Below, one piece after another: positions 1 through 7,117 of a stretch of 8,538 nucleotides of DNA. This DNA is from Methanobacteriota archaeon. Lineage in GTDB: Archaea > Thermoplasmatota > Poseidoniia > Poseidoniales > Thalassarchaeaceae. The notes below the pieces were generated by a model that made no database searches, was not told where the DNA came from, and saw only the letters and a program-made list of their open reading frames with translations. Position 1 is the stretch's first letter. Each line of letters begins with the position of its first letter. The position numbers were made by a program, and so were the translations under genes. The DNA is taken from positions 20,075-28,612 of the forward strand of contig NYXO01000004.1 of the NCBI GenBank assembly GCA_002685415.1, read 5' to 3'.

Positions 1-714
1 ACAGCAATACTTCGTGGAATAAATCTCGAAATACCGCCGGGTGAAATTCATGCCATTATGGGTCGGAATGGAAGCGGAAAAACAACCACTGCAAACATAA
101 TCATGGGACATCCAGACTTCGACATCACCGATGGAACAGTGCAGCTAGATGGAGAAGACCTACTAGACATGGAGCCATGGGAGAGGGCCAGAGAAGGAGT
201 ATTCCTTTCCTTCCAATATCCTCAAGCTGTTCCGGGTTTACAAGTAGGTAACTTCCTTCGAAAGTCTGTAGCCGCAATTAGAGGCGAAGATGCTGCAAAG
301 GGTGCAGAATTCCGCAAAACACTGAAGGATGCGATGACGGAACTCGATATTGATAGATCATTCCTCGGAAGATATGTCAACGATGGATTTAGCGGTGGTG
401 AGAAAAAACGCTTTGAAATCCTGCAATTAATGCTACTTCAACCAAAATTAGCAATACTGGATGAGACCGATTCAGGATTGGATATAGACGGTATTAGAAC
501 TGTCTCAAAAGGAATCAACGCGGCAGTTCGCGGAACAGATTCTGGTGCCTTAATCATCACACACTACTCTCGAATCCTAGAGCATGTACAACCAGATAAG
601 GTACATGTCTTGATTAAGGGCAAAATAGTCAAGTCCGGCGGTCCCGAACTAGCTCTCGAGTTAGAAGAGAGAGGATACGACTGGTTAGAAACAGAAGCGG
701 AAAATTCCGCCTGA
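1..714 (+). CDS. sufC: SufC, Fe-S cluster assembly ATPase (5' truncated)
   Basis: SufC is the cytoplasmic ABC-type ATPase of the SufBCD scaffold; ATP hydrolysis drives conformational change in the SufB-SufD pair during Fe-S cluster assembly. The frame is open from base 1, so the start lies outside the window. By comparison with typical SufC about 15 residues are missing, and the ATG at 58 sits inside the Walker A region and is not the start. In the visible 237 residues: Walker A GRNGSGKTT (21-29), Q-loop Gln in FQYP (about 72), ABC signature FSGGEKKR (130-137), Walker B LAILDE (150-155), D-loop SGLD (158-161) and H-loop His in ITHYSR (188). The FSGGEKKR and LDETDSGLDID strings are characteristic of SufC rather than of transporter ATPases. 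sufB starts within 30 bases, which supports an operon. Identification is firm. Confidence 0.96.
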   Translation, partial: TAILRGINLEIPPGEIHAIMGRNGSGKTTTANIIMGHPDFDITDGTVQLDGEDLLDMEPWERAREGVFLSFQYPQAVPGLQVGNFLRKSVAAIRGEDAAKGAEFRKTLKDAMTELDIDRSFLGRYVNDGFSGGEKKRFEILQLMLLQPKLAILDETDSGLDIDGIRTVSKGINAAVRGTDSGALIITHYSRILEHVQPDKVHVLIKGKIVKSGGPELALELEERGYDWLETEAENSA

Positions 715-729
715 ATTTTTTCAATGAAG

Positions 730-737
730 AAGGTGAG
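730..737 (+). promoter_or_regulatory. Ribosome binding site deciding the sufB start
   Basis: AAGGTGAG contains GGTGA (732-736) five bases before TTG 742. The ATG at 724 has no purine-rich motif in front of it. The same GGTGA or GGAGG core precedes sufD, the thymidylate kinase gene, the beta-domain membrane protein gene and the secreted-protein gene in this window, so TTG 742 is the better start. Confidence 0.6.
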
Positions 738-741
738 AAAT

Positions 742-2151
742 TTGGCAGCAACAGAAGCACGTGAAGCAGTGGGTGAGTATGAGGCGGGCTGGCATGACCC
801 AGAGAATGCTACGGTTCGATTCGATTTCGGACTTTCAGAACAGGTAGTAAGAGATATTTCAGCTCTCAAAAATGAGCCAGAGTGGATGACTGAATTACGT
901 GTGAAAGCATTCCATCACTTCGATAGCAGACCCATGCCAACTTGGGGAAACATGTCGATGTTAGAAGAAATCGATTTCGATGCAATATGCTACTATCTCC
1001 GTTCGTCCGACGCTACAGAGAAAGATTGGGAAGATGTGCCAGAAGATATTCGCAATACATTTGACAAATTGGGTATACCAGAGGCAGAACAAAAGTGGCT
1101 TTCTGGAGTAACTGCTCAATATGAATCAGAAGCAGTCTATCACTCGATTCGTGAGGATTTGGAGCAACAAGGAGTCATTTTCCTAGACATGGATTCCGGA
1201 CTCAGGGAATATCCTGAACTCGTAAAAGAATGGTTTTGTTCAGTAGTTCCTTATCAAGATAACAAATTCAGCGCACTAAACACCGCCGTGTGGTCAGGTG
1301 GTTCATTCATCTATGTCCCAAAGGGAGTTCATGTGGAAATGCCAGTACAAGCATACTTCCGGATCAATGCAAAAAATATGGGTCAATTTGAGAGAACGCT
1401 CATTATTGCTGATGAAGGAAGCAGTATCCATTACGTTGAAGGATGTACTGCTCCAACTTACTCTACCGATTCATTACATTCCGCGGTGGTCGAACTGATT
1501 GCCCTACCCGGCGCGCACATTCGATACAGTACCGTTCAGAATTGGAGCGCTAATGTCTACAATCTCGTAACAAAGCGTGGTATCGCTCATGAGAATGCTA
1601 AGATTGAATGGGTTGATGGAAATATTGGCAGCAAGTTGACCATGAAGTATCCGGCTGTCATCCTCAAAGGAGAGGGAAGTCACGCAGAAGTGATTTCTGT
1701 CGCTTACTCCGGTAAAGGTCAACATCAAGACGCTGGTGCAAAAATTCACCATCTTGCGAGTAACACCACCTCAAAGATTCTATCAAAATCAATTTCAAAA
1801 GATGGTGGTAGAGGCTCTTACAGAGGCATGGTCTCGGTATCTCCAAAGGCAGAGAATTGCAAGTTGAATGTTGTTTGTGATGCTCTAATCTTAGACGAAG
1901 GATCACGCTCCGATACGTATCCTACAATGGAGGTTGCAAACCCAAGCGCTCGATGTGAGCACGAAGCTAGCGTCTCTAAGGTGAGTGACGAGCAAGTGTT
2001 CTATTTGATGAGCAGAGGACATTCAGAAGAAGAAGCATTAGCAATGATTGTCAATGGTTTCTTCGAACCATTTACCCGGGAATTACCGATGGAATATGCG
2101 GTTGAACTGAATAAATTGATGGCTTTAGAAATGGAAGGAAGCATCGGTTGA
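742..2151 (+). CDS. sufB: SufB, Fe-S cluster scaffold subunit
   Basis: SufB is the scaffold subunit of cytoplasmic SufBCD on which sulfur and iron are assembled before transfer to client proteins. From TTG 742 it is 469 residues (475 from the alternative ATG 724), normal for the family. Conserved stretches include [50 protein letters not shown] and the C-terminal MIVNGFF. The Cys in EGCTAP (about 235), the Cys of CDALIL (about 379) and the EHE triad (about 406-408) sit where E. coli SufB has Cys254, Cys405 and His433/Glu434, the residues implicated in sulfur transfer and cluster formation; this alignment is from memory of the family. All are present, so the protein should be functional. It lies between sufC and sufD on the same strand with short spacers. 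Confidence 0.95.
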   Translation: MAATEAREAVGEYEAGWHDPENATVRFDFGLSEQVVRDISALKNEPEWMTELRVKAFHHFDSRPMPTWGNMSMLEEIDFDAICYYLRSSDATEKDWEDVPEDIRNTFDKLGIPEAEQKWLSGVTAQYESEAVYHSIREDLEQQGVIFLDMDSGLREYPELVKEWFCSVVPYQDNKFSALNTAVWSGGSFIYVPKGVHVEMPVQAYFRINAKNMGQFERTLIIADEGSSIHYVEGCTAPTYSTDSLHSAVVELIALPGAHIRYSTVQNWSANVYNLVTKRGIAHENAKIEWVDGNIGSKLTMKYPAVILKGEGSHAEVISVAYSGKGQHQDAGAKIHHLASNTTSKILSKSISKDGGRGSYRGMVSVSPKAENCKLNVVCDALILDEGSRSDTYPTMEVANPSARCEHEASVSKVSDEQVFYLMSRGHSEEEALAMIVNGFFEPFTRELPMEYAVELNKLMALEMEGSIG

Positions 2152-2155
2152 ATAC

Positions 2156-2160
2156 GGTGA
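2156..2160 (+). promoter_or_regulatory. sufD ribosome binding site
   Basis: GGTGA lies four bases before the ATG at 2165, in the 13-base gap after the sufB stop. It supports that start and translation of sufD as an operon gene. Confidence 0.6.
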
Positions 2161-2164
2161 TAAA

Positions 2165-3268
2165 ATGGATGCTGCGAGCCTGTATAAGTCATTAGATCAG
2201 CCAGATAGGGCTGACCACCTTTGGCGCTATACACCATGGAAAAGAGTACACCCTAGTGGTGACTTGGAAGAGATCCCAATTGCAACACCCCCTAAGTTGT
2301 CGTTGACTAAATTAGGTGATGATGAAGAATTGGTTGGAATCTCTATTGAAGAAGGAGTTGGTGTAGCAGATGTTTTGCCTGAGTCTGATGAGGTTACAGC
2401 CTCATTTATCCAAGCTGCAGCAAGAGAATCGCTATACAATTTAACGGTAGAGAATAATTTCGTTTCTGATACCCCAATCGTACTAGATATCGATACAGGA
2501 GTTTCAAATTGTGCCCTACATCTGAATCTAGATATTGGGAGAAATTGTGAATTCGAATTAATTACCCAAATTAGTGGCGCTGCGGCTTGGACAGGATTCC
2601 TTCGCACCGGTAGGATTGGTGATGGTAGCATCGTAAATGATGTTGTAATTGGCCATACTGATTCTGGGATTCTACTCAGGGTCGATAGTATTGCAATTGG
2701 TCGTGACGCACAAGTAAAAGCGGGAACTGTCAGTTCAGGTAGTGATAGAACAAAAGCTGATTTAAGGTACAAAATGGGTGAAACCGGAGGGCATCTAAAC
2801 GTCCTTGGTTCAATCCTATCCGCTAGCAATATGCACCTCGACCATCACATCGAGATTCATCACGATGCTCCAGAAACCTTCAGCCGTTTAGACTGGCATT
2901 CTGCCTGTGGGGGAAATTCTCGCACAGTGGGCACGGGAATGCTTCGAGTCGCTAAGGGTTCAATAGGAGCAGATGCAGGTCAACTATTCCACAATCTGCT
3001 TCTGTCCGATAAGGCAGAAGCTGATTCAATTCCTGAACTCGAAGTCAGCGAACACGATGTAGTTGGATGTGGTCACGGAACTGCTAATGGCCCGGTAGAT
3101 GAAGGTCAAATGTTTTACCTAGAATCAAGAGGCTTCGATACAGAGGGAGCGAGAGATGCTCTAATCGCTGCATTCCTCAATTCAACACTTGTCGAAATGG
3201 GTAGTGAAGCACTACACAACTGGTTAGCTGAGCATCTACAAGATGAATTGGAAGATCTGAAATCTTGA
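2165..3268 (+). CDS. sufD: SufD, Fe-S cluster assembly scaffold partner
   Basis: SufD is the paralogue of SufB and completes the SufBCD complex; in bacteria it is needed for iron acquisition during cluster assembly. The 367-residue protein is shorter than E. coli SufD (about 423). The N-terminal RYTPWKRV (21-28) resembles the short motif found at the start of SufD proteins. The beta-helical core follows, with MHLDHHIEIHHDAPETFS (223-240), a glycine-rich turn near 255-272, and the C-terminal DEGQMFYLESRGF (312-324), which is characteristic of SufB/SufD. The family Cys-x-His motif, usually near CSHGAT, reads CGHGTA here: Cys302 and His304 are kept, and His304 should correspond to E. coli His360. 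Its stop codon overlaps the start of the zinc-ribbon ORF. Confidence 0.93.
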   Translation: MDAASLYKSLDQPDRADHLWRYTPWKRVHPSGDLEEIPIATPPKLSLTKLGDDEELVGISIEEGVGVADVLPESDEVTASFIQAAARESLYNLTVENNFVSDTPIVLDIDTGVSNCALHLNLDIGRNCEFELITQISGAAAWTGFLRTGRIGDGSIVNDVVIGHTDSGILLRVDSIAIGRDAQVKAGTVSSGSDRTKADLRYKMGETGGHLNVLGSILSASNMHLDHHIEIHHDAPETFSRLDWHSACGGNSRTVGTGMLRVAKGSIGADAGQLFHNLLLSDKAEADSIPELEVSEHDVVGCGHGTANGPVDEGQMFYLESRGFDTEGARDALIAAFLNSTLVEMGSEALHNWLAEHLQDELEDLKS

Positions 3269-3447
3269 GCAATCAATTTGGACTGAAGATACTTCGCAAT
3301 AGCATGGACCACGACCATTGCTCCGCAATTATGTGCGAATGTGGCTTCCGGGGAGCAGCGATTCCTATGCGGCAACACATGGAGTGCCCACGATGTAGGA
3401 GAGTTGTTGAGGCGTGTTGCGAAGGAGTTCCAGATTACTCACAGTAA
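3265..3447 (+). CDS. Small cysteine-rich zinc-ribbon-like protein, coupled to sufD
   Basis: I do not recognise a family. The 60-residue ORF has seven cysteines: 19, 24, 26, 41, 44, 51 and 52. A CEC pair (24, 26) and a CPRC knuckle (41-44) are separated by 14 residues, a plausible treble of zinc or iron ligands; His16, His18 and His38 are nearby. No signal peptide or membrane segment is visible, so it is probably cytoplasmic. The TTG start overlaps the sufD TGA as TTGA, which suggests translational coupling. An ATG at 3304 would give a 47-residue version that keeps all cysteines. There is no clear ribosome binding site for either start. The stop TAA directly abuts the stop of the convergent gene. 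The Suf context suggests a link to Fe-S biology, but this is inference. Small size leaves some doubt that it is a gene. Confidence 0.65.
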   Translation: MSNQFGLKILRNSMDHDHCSAIMCECGFRGAAIPMRQHMECPRCRRVVEACCEGVPDYSQ

Positions 3448-4218
3448 TTATCCAGAACGATCTCTGTAACTTGATAGAAGAGCGGTGAGCAAAATTCCTG
3501 CAATAACACCGAATGCAAGACCTTGATTATCCATTGTAGAACCCGCAAGGTCTCGAAATGTAAATCCCATAACGGTACACATAGGAATTACAAATATCGC
3601 GAATCGACTTGCTCTCTGAGCATTTGTAGGAGGAATCCCCATTGGCCTTAGTGTGATTGAACCAGCTTTTTCCAAAACCTGCCAATTAACCGCTTCCGCA
3701 CCTATTCGCAATCTTTGCAATACTGCCGGACGTATACCGGGATCAGCAGATTTTTCGTGAATAATTTCTCCTCTACCGGTGACAATTCTGACCCTCTGTA
3801 AACTCTCACGAATCCCTAGTAATTTCTCAGTTGCACCAGCAGCCATAGGCGCATCAAGACCATGCATATCGAAGGTGAGTACACCTCTTTCACGGCGGAT
3901 TCGTTCTTCCACAATCCATGCGCCATCTGTTTCATCGGAAAGATGAGACATTTCAGATCTTAATGCAGCCACTTCGGCAGCACGAGCTTTTTCTCTGGCT
4001 TGGCCTTTTTCAGCGTGATTGCGAACTCTTGCTAGAGCAAACATTAGGACTACAGCACCGATACCTAAACCGAGAACAAAACCCGTCCTCAAGGAAGATA
4101 TGACGCCGTCCTCAGCCATCCCTGTAGCAAAGAAAGCCATCATTGAACCCATTACCGTAACCATCATTCCGATTACGACGGATATAGCAAAGGCATCGCG
4201 CACGCGTACCTCTACCAT
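3448..4218 (-). CDS. Four-helix membrane protein with a Smr-like domain
   Basis: The 256-residue protein has hydrophobic helices at about 9-32 and 44-64, a charged Ala/Arg/Glu-rich helix likely to form a coiled coil (65-95), a soluble domain (112-192), and two more helices (204-222 and 231-250). The soluble domain resembles Smr (small MutS-related): a beta strand ending in DMHGL (117-121; family DxHG), a helix, the strand VRIVTGRG (143-150; family xxHGxG), a helix AVLQRL (165-170), then a strand pair ending in GSITLRP. Smr domains bind or cleave nucleic acid and act in ribosome rescue or recombination control. Positive residues after helix 2 place the domain in the cytoplasm. The usual His of HGxG is Thr here, so nuclease activity is uncertain. 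The ATG at 4218 is the only in-frame start nearby; no ribosome binding site is seen. The fold call is from motifs only. Confidence 0.7.
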   Translation of the reverse strand: MVEVRVRDAFAISVVIGMMVTVMGSMMAFFATGMAEDGVISSLRTGFVLGLGIGAVVLMFALARVRNHAEKGQAREKARAAEVAALRSEMSHLSDETDGAWIVEERIRRERGVLTFDMHGLDAPMAAGATEKLLGIRESLQRVRIVTGRGEIIHEKSADPGIRPAVLQRLRIGAEAVNWQVLEKAGSITLRPMGIPPTNAQRASRFAIFVIPMCTVMGFTFRDLAGSTMDNQGLAFGVIAGILLTALLSSYRDRSG

Positions 4219-4221
4219 GAT

Positions 4222-5034
4222 GTGGCGGATAGGTTCATGGGGATAGAACCCATCGACGACACAATGACCATCACCAAGGATGGACGATTGAAGAATGGTC
4301 GAGAAGAAAGGAAAAGGGAATCCAAGGTTGGTCGTAACTTCGCAGCAATCGCAGGAACATATCTTGTTCTGCTATTTTTGATTCCAATCACATTACCAAC
4401 CGATACTATTCCAGACCTCTCTGGTCGTGCGAATCGATTCGACTACGCCACAATTGACGGAACTTGGTCCTGGGGAAATAATGACAATAGCGAATACGAG
4501 CACGCAGGCCACAATCAGTCAGCAAATGGAGGCTCATTTGCATGGACTGATCTCAATCCAATTGCAGCAACTGTTTACGCCATAGGCGACTTAAATTGTC
4601 ATCAGAAGCATTACCGCTCTTGGGAAATTAATGGTAATCAATTAGCAGTCTGTGTAAGGGACATTGGAATCCTATTTGGATTCGTTGCATGTTGTTTAAT
4701 TTGGCAGCAAAGGGGATTGAACAGGTGGACTGTACGAGACACCTTCCTGTCGATGTTGCCTGATGAATCCATAGAGAGCTATTACTACAACGATCGAAGA
4801 ATGATGCTGATGTTTGTTATAATCGGACTAGGGCTTGGCCCTATGGCAATAGATGGTTTCACACAATTGCTTACATCATACGAGTCAACTAACACCATGA
4901 GAATCCTGACGGGAATTCCTGCTGGGTTCATCGGAGGTTGGATTTTCTCTGCAATGTTTTCCGCTAGACCTAATGAATTCGAAAGTGCGGAGGAAGTCAG
5001 TCTTCCGGCAAATGCCACTCTACGAATGGCTTGA
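4222..5034 (+). CDS. DUF2085 family membrane protein
   Basis: The family is recognised, but its biochemical function is unknown to me. The protein has 270 residues from GTG 4222. A basic N-terminus (20-38) precedes helix 1 (40-58). A hydrophilic, Asn/Gly/Trp-rich loop of about 60 residues follows and should be external. It leads to the DUF2085 hallmark: NCHQKHYRSW (125-134), QLAVC (140-144) and a helix at 147-161. A second hallmark, MAIDGFTQLL followed by ESTNTMRILTG (208-231), lies between helices near 195-212 and 227-246. The commonly seen Cys-rich VCxRCxGI reads VCVRDIGI here, with Asp replacing the second Cys. In-frame ATGs at 4237 and 4264 are alternative starts; none has a convincing ribosome binding site, so translation may be leaderless. 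The gene is head-to-head with the Smr-like gene and its stop is three bases from the next convergent stop. Confidence 0.85.
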   Translation: MADRFMGIEPIDDTMTITKDGRLKNGREERKRESKVGRNFAAIAGTYLVLLFLIPITLPTDTIPDLSGRANRFDYATIDGTWSWGNNDNSEYEHAGHNQSANGGSFAWTDLNPIAATVYAIGDLNCHQKHYRSWEINGNQLAVCVRDIGILFGFVACCLIWQQRGLNRWTVRDTFLSMLPDESIESYYYNDRRMMLMFVIIGLGLGPMAIDGFTQLLTSYESTNTMRILTGIPAGFIGGWIFSAMFSARPNEFESAEEVSLPANATLRMA

Positions 5035-5037
5035 TGG

Positions 5038-6378
5038 TCAATTACCTTGCCACCAATTAACCAAACCAGTTGTATCAGCAGGTGGTAGTGAATCTGATTT
5101 TCCGTTACCTAAAATCGCTAATCTTTCGATTGTATCTTGAACTGCATTTGGGTGCTCTCCAGAACGAATGATTTGTCCCATCGCAAAACGAAGATGAGTG
5201 TCTGGATTGTTTGCTATCCACTTTGCTAAAGCCTTTCTTAGTGGCCAAAGGACGAGAGCAAGAATTCCAAAAGAATGAGATTCATCTCTCAATTGATTCC
5301 GAGCCGCATCTCGTCCTAGCAGAGACTTGTGTTGGTTTACCCATTTACTCCTATCTGCAAAGAATCGCAATACCTTATGGCAATGTGAATCAGAAACTGC
5401 CCTAACTGGCCCTTGCGATTCACGTAACTCATTGACGTCTGCCGAAGGAAGTAAAGCCAAAGTCCCACAAATGGAAGAAATTGAATGTGCTAGTACGGAC
5501 TTAGGGACATCAATCCTCTCATCTTCTGAAATTTCATCACGTGCCTTTGTATGCTCATCCTGAGCATCCCTCAGAACACGCCAAGGTGCTTTACTATCTA
5601 GCCAATCATCTAGATTTCTAGCAGGCTCAACGCCTAAGCCATCTAGCACAGTTTGACCTTTTGTGGATCTAATTAAGCGCTTGAGCATGAATCGTTCAAT
5701 AGCTTCGGTAGAGACATTAATTGGAGTTGGACGAGAATGGAGGAATTTTCTAACGTGTAGTGTCAATTTCCTTCTAAACTCCTTCTCAGTTGATTCATTC
5801 GATACCGGCCCGATTATTGCTCCCATATCGAATGGAGTAGGCATCTCAATATCACCGGAAAGCAACGAAGCATAACCTGAACGAATTGCTTTTTGTAATT
5901 CTGTAGTCTCAAAGTATTCCGCTTTATCCGACATCATTCTTAGTGTACCAGATTGTATCCTCTTCATTGCCACCTCTGGATCACAATCGACCCATATGCA
6001 AAGGTCAGGGATTAGTGCAGCAGAATTAATCTGGGCGACTCTCTCAACCCCCAATGAACCAACTATCCCTTGGTACACTAGCGAAGAATGGACATTCCTC
6101 TCACTTACAACAATCCTACCTTCTTCCAGCCTAGGAAGTATCCAACCATGAGAATGATCCACTCTGTCTGCAGCAAAGAACCCTGCTTCTTCTTCGGGAG
6201 TGTGGGTGTTTTGTCTGACTGAGTCGATTGCAAGCCTACCCAATGGGTGGTCGCGACGAGGTTCTCCTGTAATCTCAACTGATGAGAAACAAAATTCCTT
6301 CTCCAGCACCTCGCCGACTATTTTGGTCGCCAAGCCCTTCCCGGAGCCATCACCCCCCTCGATGGTGATTAGGTACAA
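5038..6378 (-). CDS. tmk: Thymidylate kinase with long C-terminal extension
   Basis: Thymidylate kinase phosphorylates dTMP to dTDP with ATP, an essential step in dTTP synthesis in the cytoplasm. From TTG 6378 the protein is 446 residues and begins MYLITIEGGDGSGKG, as expected for the family. The P-loop is at 8-15 (Lys14). GEPRRDHPLG (38-47) corresponds to the dTMP-binding EPGG-type segment, FFAADRVDHS (67-76) matches the conserved AADR helix, and VVSERNVHSSLVYQG (90-104) replaces the usual DRYxxSSxAYQG. DLCIWVDCDPEVAMKRI (125-141) and an Arg-containing lid follow. The kinase normally ends near 205-215; the remaining 230 or so residues are mostly helical, charged and unrecognised. The longer reading from TTG 6399 would overlap the upstream gene and lacks a ribosome binding site. 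It is the last gene of a three-gene operon. Confidence 0.88.
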   Translation of the reverse strand: MYLITIEGGDGSGKGLATKIVGEVLEKEFCFSSVEITGEPRRDHPLGRLAIDSVRQNTHTPEEEAGFFAADRVDHSHGWILPRLEEGRIVVSERNVHSSLVYQGIVGSLGVERVAQINSAALIPDLCIWVDCDPEVAMKRIQSGTLRMMSDKAEYFETTELQKAIRSGYASLLSGDIEMPTPFDMGAIIGPVSNESTEKEFRRKLTLHVRKFLHSRPTPINVSTEAIERFMLKRLIRSTKGQTVLDGLGVEPARNLDDWLDSKAPWRVLRDAQDEHTKARDEISEDERIDVPKSVLAHSISSICGTLALLPSADVNELRESQGPVRAVSDSHCHKVLRFFADRSKWVNQHKSLLGRDAARNQLRDESHSFGILALVLWPLRKALAKWIANNPDTHLRFAMGQIIRSGEHPNAVQDTIERLAILGNGKSDSLPPADTTGLVNWWQGN

Positions 6379-6379
6379 A

Positions 6380-7117
6380 TTAAGCCTCCAGTAATCCAAA
6401 CTGTTTACGACTCAGATAACTTAGACCCATACCCATCAATATGAATAGAGGGCCAATGAACATCAATCCTTGACTCCAAAGGCCAAGATAAGCCAGGAAT
6501 TGCGTTCGGAAGTGACTCTTACCATTGTATGCTTCAACCCCGCCAAGAAGCCCTGCAATTCCTGTGAGTAGAGTTACTGAGCCAATTATTGTTGTAATCA
6601 AAACAGACTCACTGAGAAAACTCTCTCCTCGCATATCAGTTTCTTCAACCCCCTCTCCTTCTGAAAGTGTAATAATGATCTGAGTGTGATCACCTGGGAC
6701 TAGTAAAATCCACTTAGTGATATGATCGGGGTGTTCAACGACGATTTTCGAAGATTTCCTTGGTACATCTTCGATGTAAAATCGGCCACCTGAATCTGTA
6801 ACGTCGCGACCGATTTCAAGACCATCGTCATCATAGAGAACTACGGTTACATCCTCCATACCATCTCCTCCCGAAGAATTGTCAATAAGCGCAGAAAAAA
6901 CTGCTCCGTTAACATCAGCTTTTACTCCAGAATCATCAATCTGTCCACTTAGAACCTCTCCGATATCTGCAGTAATATGCAAGCTACCAGTCATAACTCC
7001 GAGTATGCTTCCAAAGATAATCAAAACCGCACCAGCGACTCTAGTGGCTGGATCTGTGGAAAGATCTTCCAGCCACCACTCAAAGCGAGTTCTCTTTGAT
7101 TCGCCATCATCAGACAT
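6380..7117 (-). CDS. Membrane protein with external carboxypeptidase-regulatory-like beta domain
   Basis: No specific family is recognised. The 245-residue protein has an acidic/basic cytoplasmic N-terminus (1-26) and a first helix (27-45). An extracytoplasmic domain (about 66-152) reads like a carboxypeptidase-regulatory or CNA-B type beta sandwich: a start NGAVFSALI (70-78), VTVVLYDDDG (90-99), GRDVTDSGGRFYIEDVP (103-119), and IVVEHPDH (125-132). This is the usual pattern of a variable value followed by a D/S-G-x-F-x-I turn. Helix 2 lies at 169-190, and a long hydrophobic stretch at 207-235 is either one long helix or a tight hairpin. Such domains are usually structural or protein-binding, not catalytic. 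The start overlaps the end of the upstream cyclotransferase-like gene by 8 bases, and the stop is one base before tmk, so co-translation is likely. Function unknown. Confidence 0.85.
   Translation of the reverse strand: MSDDGESKRTRFEWWLEDLSTDPATRVAGAVLIIFGSILGVMTGSLHITADIGEVLSGQIDDSGVKADVNGAVFSALIDNSSGGDGMEDVTVVLYDDDGLEIGRDVTDSGGRFYIEDVPRKSSKIVVEHPDHITKWILLVPGDHTQIIITLSEGEGVEETDMRGESFLSESVLITTIIGSVTLLTGIAGLLGGVEAYNGKSHFRTQFLAYLGLWSQGLMFIGPLFILMGMGLSYLSRKQFGLLEA
6385..6389 (-). promoter_or_regulatory. tmk ribosome binding site
   Basis: On the minus strand GGAGG lies six bases before TTG 6378. It sits inside the last codons of the upstream gene and decides for TTG 6378 over TTG 6399; the upstream stop is then one base away from the start. 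Confidence 0.7.

Noticed and set aside
564..869. 101-residue open frame on the minus strand spanning the sufC-sufB junction
   Set aside because: Both plus-strand genes are certain here, and the product is low-complexity with no family resemblance.
2227..2829. 200-residue open frame on the minus strand
   Set aside because: It lies wholly inside sufD, which has clear family motifs; the translated product is Ser/Pro/Ile-rich with no recognisable domain.
4181..4190. TATA-like GATATAGCAA before the DUF2085 gene
   Set aside because: The match to an archaeal TATA box is weak, the gene's start is uncertain, and the site lies in coding sequence, so it is not listed as a promoter.
6379..6399. Start of thymidylate kinase at TTG 6399
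   Set aside because: It adds seven residues before the family-typical MYLITIEGG start and overlaps the upstream gene; the GGAGG site points to TTG 6378.
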